Positions 19,824-24,395 of a DNA stretch of 24,395 bases are shown here, piece after piece. Origin of the DNA: Didymodactylos carnosus. Its lineage: Eukaryota > Rotifera > Eurotatoria > Philodinida > Philodinidae. The stretch covers positions 1 to 24,395 of the forward strand of contig CAJNOQ010002427.1 of NCBI GenBank assembly GCA_905250885.1. Reading direction: 5' to 3'. The notes below the pieces were generated by a model, which did not search any database, had not been told where the DNA came from, and saw nothing but the letters and a program-made list of their open reading frames with translations. How positions within the stretch are numbered: position 1 is the stretch's first letter; every line of letters starts with the position of its first letter. A program made the translations under genes and the position numbers.

Positions 19824-22800
19824 TTAAATCGGCAATGAACTTTTCACCTTAGAAGAAAAAAATGACATATTAGCATTTACATGAAAGAATAAAGCAAGTT
19901 TCCTTTACCTGTGACTTTCTTCGTTCAACAAAATCAACAAGATTTGTCGTTGAAAGACTGACGTTACCAGGATTTTGAATCCATTCATTTGATAAGCATT
20001 CACTAGCAGATGGACGAGAACTTAAAAACCACAAAAAAATGTATAAAAATAAAAATAATATTTAAATCAAAGTAAATCAATACTTTAGATATATCACGGG
20101 GCGGTTTCACTTTACTAAAAATTATGTAGCACATCAATTGATTTGGTTTTAATAGAGCATTATCAATTTGAAGTGTATCTCTGTCCAGATCTTCTTGTTC
20201 GGACTCTATGTCGGTAACTAAAGCTCCGATCTGCACTAAATTTTCAGAAAATGTTGACCCTGTCAAAGTATGGCGATAAAATTTTTTCCTTAGTTTGTGT
20301 AGGTGCCGGAGAGTTCTGATTGATCTCGAAGTGAAGCTAATGTATGGATCGACAATGTACAAGAGCCCGATTATTGAATTTATGTTATGCTTAGTTTCAG
20401 CATATATCACAAGCTGATAATATAAACTATTCATATATTTAATGATTTTAAGAGAAGACAGTTTCCTCTAGAATCTGGGCGAACAACGGTATAGTAGCGA
20501 TACATCATAACGACAGGACCTCAGCAGATACAATCGTGAAATCAACTAACACCTCAGTCGAAAAATCTCATTTAAGTTTTTCACAAATTCTTCTCTTTAG
20601 CAGATTATTAGGTCTAAGTACAAAATCGCACCTTTGTACATTGTACATTTATGCATTAGCTTTAATCTGAGATCAATCTGTGAGATCTTCTTATCGTCTC
20701 ACTTTGTTTAGAAATGATTGCTGCAAATTTGCATGCTTGAAAATATTTCTGGCTTCGATTTTCTACGGATGCAGTTTAATTCGCAGAACAATTATCTTTA
20801 CCAGAATTTTCAAACACTTTTTCAGAAATCTTAAGTAAAACCCAGATCATCATACATTTTGATAGTAGGTAGATACCTTGCACTAAATGTTGATGTGTTT
20901 AGCTTAATATAGATTTTAAAAAAATTTGTATGTCTGGCAGGGGCAAGGAGACTTAAAAAGTTGAATAAATTCAACAAAACAACAAAAGGAAAAGTAATAA
21001 TGACGATCAATCTTAGCCTACAAAAGCACTTTGATACGACTTTTTTCTGCCTTTTACAAAGAAAATTGTCAGCTCTACAAAATAGGCATGCAAAATTTTG
21101 TGAAACCCAGCGGAAGAGCAAAGTACATGAAAAACATGCATTTAAAAAAAAGTAATAAAATTTTAGCAGTTTTAAATTGTCGAAAAAGTCGTGCTTTATT
21201 CTACCTAGTACAGTACCGCGTCTGTTCGACAGTATGATCCATGTCGAAAAAAGGTGTTGTTCAAGAAATTTGAACAAGTAGTGTATTGCTGTTTTAAAAC
21301 TTTGCAGTAAATCAGTTAGTTACTACGAAACAAGTTATGCTGTTATAATCGTATTGAACTCACTTTGCTTCTTTAACAAGTATCATTTGAATAAATTTTT
21401 TTGATCCTTGTATTGCTTGTGAAAATGGCATCTCTGGAAATATATAATCAATATTCAAAATATTTTGGCATGTTTGTTCGTCCGTATCATCGAGAAAAGG
21501 TGATAGACCAGAGAGTAAAACATAAACGAGAACACCAATACTCCTAAAATACCATACATAAAAATCAATTTTTCTTCAATCGTATATCAAATATTAAAAT
21601 ATACATACCATATATCTGTTTTATAATTCACAGCATGTCCTTCGATAATTTCTGGCGCAGAAAATTCAGCATTACCAAATAAACGGTGAACATAGCGCAT
21701 ATTTGTTAAACGTATGGTATCGCCAAAATCCACCAATTTAATTTGTTGATGATAAATGTCAATAAGTAAATTTTCAGGCTAGAAATAAATGTAACAATCA
21801 CAGAAATAAATTAATGCTATGTTCGAACAACCATACTTTTAAATCTAAATGAACCATTTTACAACGATGCAAATAATAAATGACATCTAATAATTGTCTC
21901 ATGTATTTTACAATAATAGACTCATTCAATGAACATTGAGAACAAAGATGATCTAACAATCGACCGCCGAATATTCTAAAAACAAAAATAATTTATCTTC
22001 TCTTTCTAACATGTAAATTATTTAATAAGAAGATATAGATGAACAATAATATTTCTGAATTTTATCTGTCAAAGAAGAAAATTGAAAAATTGAACAAAAA
22101 AAAGGTTATATCAGATATCTTACAATTCTCCAATTATAATTGAAAATGTCTCTGTTTCCATGAAAGCATAGACATTTATAATTGAATCATTTTTTATTGA
22201 TGATAATATAGCGTATTCGTGAAGGGCACGATCAGGAGGTGTAAATTTCTTGTATATTAATTTTGCACAAATATCATGTCCAGTTAAATAATGTAAACAA
22301 TGTTTGACAATAGAAAAACGACCACTTAAATAGAGAAAAAGAAAATATATTAGTAGAAATAATAATCTTATTTTGAAAAGAAGAAAAAAAACTAACCGTG
22401 CAAGTTCACTTAATTCTCGATAATCATTTGAATAACGTGTACTCCAGCGTACTTGATCAATTGATACATGTGCTGAAGAGGCATCTGTAGAAGAAAAAAA
22501 ACAAAAAACAGACTCTTTTATATTATTTGAAAAAGTTTATTCTCAAATAATAATATACCTTTCACTATAATACGAATTTTACGTGATACTGTACCATAGG
22601 GACTTGTCGCGATACATTCATAAATGCCAGAATCGTTCACTGTAGGATGTACAATCTAATTAAACATAAAAGTTCAATAAAAATAAATAGTATAATGAAA
22701 ATGAGCAACTTACTTGCAATTGTATAGTGCCATCATCAGTATATAATGTGTTTATATAAACACCGCCATCAGAGATTAATGTATGACCCAAGGGATGCTG

Positions 22801-22965
22801 CCAGACAATAGCAGGACGAGGATTACCATTCACATGTCCAATGATAGTCAACGGATTAGGAATAATTACTGTTCGATCATGAAATGGTATGGTAAATTCT
22901 GGTGCACAATAGTGTTGAGGACGATTTGATATTTGTTGTCTACTACTGTAATCAAAACTCAAACG
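19824..22965 (-). CDS. Trio/Kalirin-like Ig domain and protein kinase, 3' part of gene (5' partial)
   Basis: Minus-strand exons in transcript order: 22965-22714, 22655-22559, 22484-22397, 22324-22124, 21975-21837, 21778-21609, 21543-21364, 20020-19909, 19847-19824. The joined frame has 420 codons plus TAA; every intron is GT-AG and every phase fits. Residues 22-116 form an I-set Ig domain (W55, DSGIYEC 92-98), but the usual first cysteine is glycine (G43). Residues about 143-394 are a kinase: glycine loop ARGRFSIV (first Gly is Ala), K167 in CAKLI, E182, catalytic HLDLKPEN (255-262), DFG 276-278, GNAEFSAPE, WSIGV and RPSASECL. The tail STTNLVDFVERRKSQ matches the end of Trio and Kalirin, which are RhoGEF kinases of the cytoskeleton. 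All catalytic residues are present, so activity is plausible. The first exon here has no Met, so the gene must begin further upstream; GEF domains are not in this window. A stand-alone Ig-kinase, or a titin/obscurin-group kinase, is less likely. Confidence 0.92.
20021..21363 (-). other. Long intron of the Trio/Kalirin-like gene (1343 bp)
   Basis: This intron splits the last kinase subdomain (GTGAGT donor at 21363, AG acceptor at 20021). It is about ten times longer than the other introns of the gene. Open frames of up to 148 codons inside it show no recognisable motif and I do not call them. No clear inverted repeat was seen, though insertion of a mobile element could explain the size. Confidence 0.75.
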
Positions 22966-24049
22966 CTAAACAAATAAGAAAGAAAAACAATTTATTAGTT
23001 AAATAAGAGCAACGGATTATAAGTTTTCTGAAATGGTCTTTTCACAATTCCAGTTAGAAGAGTTCTCTAAGAAAATGAAAAATACTATTTAGGACAATGT
23101 ACCACAAATATTTGACTAATACAATAACAATTATACGTTAGTACAACAAAAATAAAACGTTTACAAAGTTACAACGCAAATAAGCATGCATTACTACAAA
23201 CAAGAATGATGAACATCGATGTCTTTAACATTTGTATCAAAAATAAATTTTCCTTACTTACTTGTTAAAATAAAAGTAATTGTCATTTCATACGTAATCG
23301 TTTGTGCATAAAATAATTTAAAAAAATATTTAACTGAATATAAATACTGTGAAAATAAATAGCCAGATAAAGTCAAAAATTTTGCAAATTTTTCTCATTT
23401 TGAAGAGAAAATAACATGAAAACTCTTTCTAGTTGTGAGCTGAACGTAAAAACGTAATAATACTTTAGTCTTTTTTTCATTAGTGTGACTAACAAAAATT
23501 TTCATTTTTTTTTTAGAACGTCCTATAGAAGAAAATATATCATAGACATAGAGCTACTTTGATCGAATCTCACAGTGTCAGTATTAAAAGTGAGGGTGAT
23601 GAAAGGAAGTTTCTTTTTTATAAAACGTTAGACCAATCAATGAATTTAAGCGTATTGGCTTAATCTCATGGTTGAAAAAACGGTATACTTGAATTCGAGA
23701 GCCCAAATGTATGAAACCGAGCATGTTTTCTTGAACATATGGTTAAAAAAGAAAAACTGAAAGTTTAAAAAGCAAGATTCCGCTAAAAAGCCCGGAAGAT
23801 GTCTAACTGTATTAAATAAAAATTTTAATATAAACCTGAAGGATGTTCACTAACAACTGACATTCCAGCGTATTTATCTCACAATGTAAGCATTATTCAG
23901 AAAAAATTAATCGGTAGACAATTATTTAAATCATAGACCAATTAAATAGATCTTAATCGGATCACTAACCAATTTACTTAGAGAGAAAATATTTTACACA
24001 TCTTATATGAAATATTTGAATTTCTAACTTTTAACATATACTCACGAGG
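22966..24049 (-). other. Intron or upstream region of the Trio/Kalirin-like gene
   Basis: The first visible exon begins at 22965 after TTTGTTTAG, so this stretch is upstream intron. A donor-like CAA/GTAAGTAAGG on the minus strand near 23,265 would give a stop in the phase needed, so no further exon is called. No repeat seen before 24,050. Confidence 0.5.
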
Positions 24050-24395
24050 GAACCTTTCGAGGTGATTAAAAGCTTTTTGATCGATATCTAGTGGGTTATA
24101 GGTTATCGACCATGCTGGTTCCGAATATGATCATGGGACTGGCCCATAGCTCTTCGAAGATCCAACCAGGAAAACCAGTTTTTCAGAAATCTCAAAAAAT
24201 AACCCAAGCCTTTCTTAATAATGCAGGATTGTAGCGCGCAAATTCCTGATTAAAATGATACATACCCCAGCTCTACACGACCTTTCTTTGCAAAGTTATA
24301 GAATTTATAAGAAGAGCCCTAAATTAATTCTTTCCTTCTTATTTCTGTAGCTTTGAGCTGACAATGAACAATTTAAGGCTCTTCTTATAAATTCT
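24050..24395. repeat. Second copy of the foldback repeat, cut by the window end
   Basis: The left part matches the reverse complement of about 404-545. The next part (ATTGTAGC, TTCCTGATTAAAATGATACA, CCCAGCTCTACA) matches the left arm at 136-190. The last 50 bases match the centre 242-291 in direct orientation. Confidence 0.75.

Noticed and set aside
20003..20434. Minus-strand open frame of 143 codons
   Set aside because: It overlaps the acceptor of the penultimate Trio/Kalirin-like exon in another frame and shows no protein family pattern.
20831..21277. Minus-strand open frame of 148 codons
   Set aside because: It lies inside an intron of the Trio/Kalirin-like gene on the same strand, has no recognised motif, and overlaps opposite-strand frames equally open.
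1..24395. tRNA, rRNA or CRISPR array
   Set aside because: No T-loop GGTTCGANNCC in a cloverleaf context, no rRNA-like conserved blocks, and no regularly spaced short repeats were seen by eye on either strand.

Overview
This window looks like nuclear DNA of an invertebrate animal. It is AT-rich, and its protein genes are cut by many GT-AG introns, most of them 53-170 bp. The gene families are animal ones: metazoan-type DCP2, a synaptotagmin 4/11-type protein, and a Trio/Kalirin-type Ig-kinase. The short introns, the long repeat-laden gaps and a decayed leucine-rich, F-box-like remnant make me think of a bdelloid rotifer. That placement is inference; nothing in the sequence proves the species. 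There is no sign of bacterial, organellar or viral genes.

Layout. Bases 1-550 hold a foldback repeat that recurs, partly inverted, at 24,050-24,395. Bases 1,628-2,391 are a long-armed palindrome whose right arm carries an inserted 159-bp hAT-like MITE with an 8-bp target duplication. Bases 3,991-6,888 (+) hold a complete 11-exon DCP2 gene (658 aa), the mRNA decapping Nudix hydrolase. Bases 8,599-9,368 (+) hold a three-exon gene for an unrecognised 89-aa single-pass membrane protein, visible only when exons are joined in phase. Bases 9,797-12,295 (+) hold a four-exon synaptotagmin (453 aa) of the Syt4/Syt11 type with calcium-binding positions altered in both C2 domains. Bases 12,300-19,800 have no intact gene. 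They contain two coding-like remnants (13.7 kb and 14.7-15.0 kb, minus strand), a perfect 31-bp inverted repeat (14,137-14,214), a repeat cluster (15.36-17.06 kb) with a palindrome of 115-bp arms, and a decayed LRR/F-box-like pseudogene (17.54-18.41 kb, minus). Bases 19,824-22,965 (-) hold the last nine exons of a Trio/Kalirin-like gene (Ig domain, protein kinase domain, conserved tail), whose 5' end lies upstream of what can be seen.

The three plus-strand genes and the minus-strand kinase gene converge on the repeat-rich middle. I see no common pathway: DCP2 acts in cytoplasmic mRNA decay, the synaptotagmin in vesicle traffic, and the Trio-like protein in cytoskeletal signalling. The most unusual material is the repeat architecture, where one conserved core of about 26 bp sits between different inverted arms, and the small membrane-protein gene.
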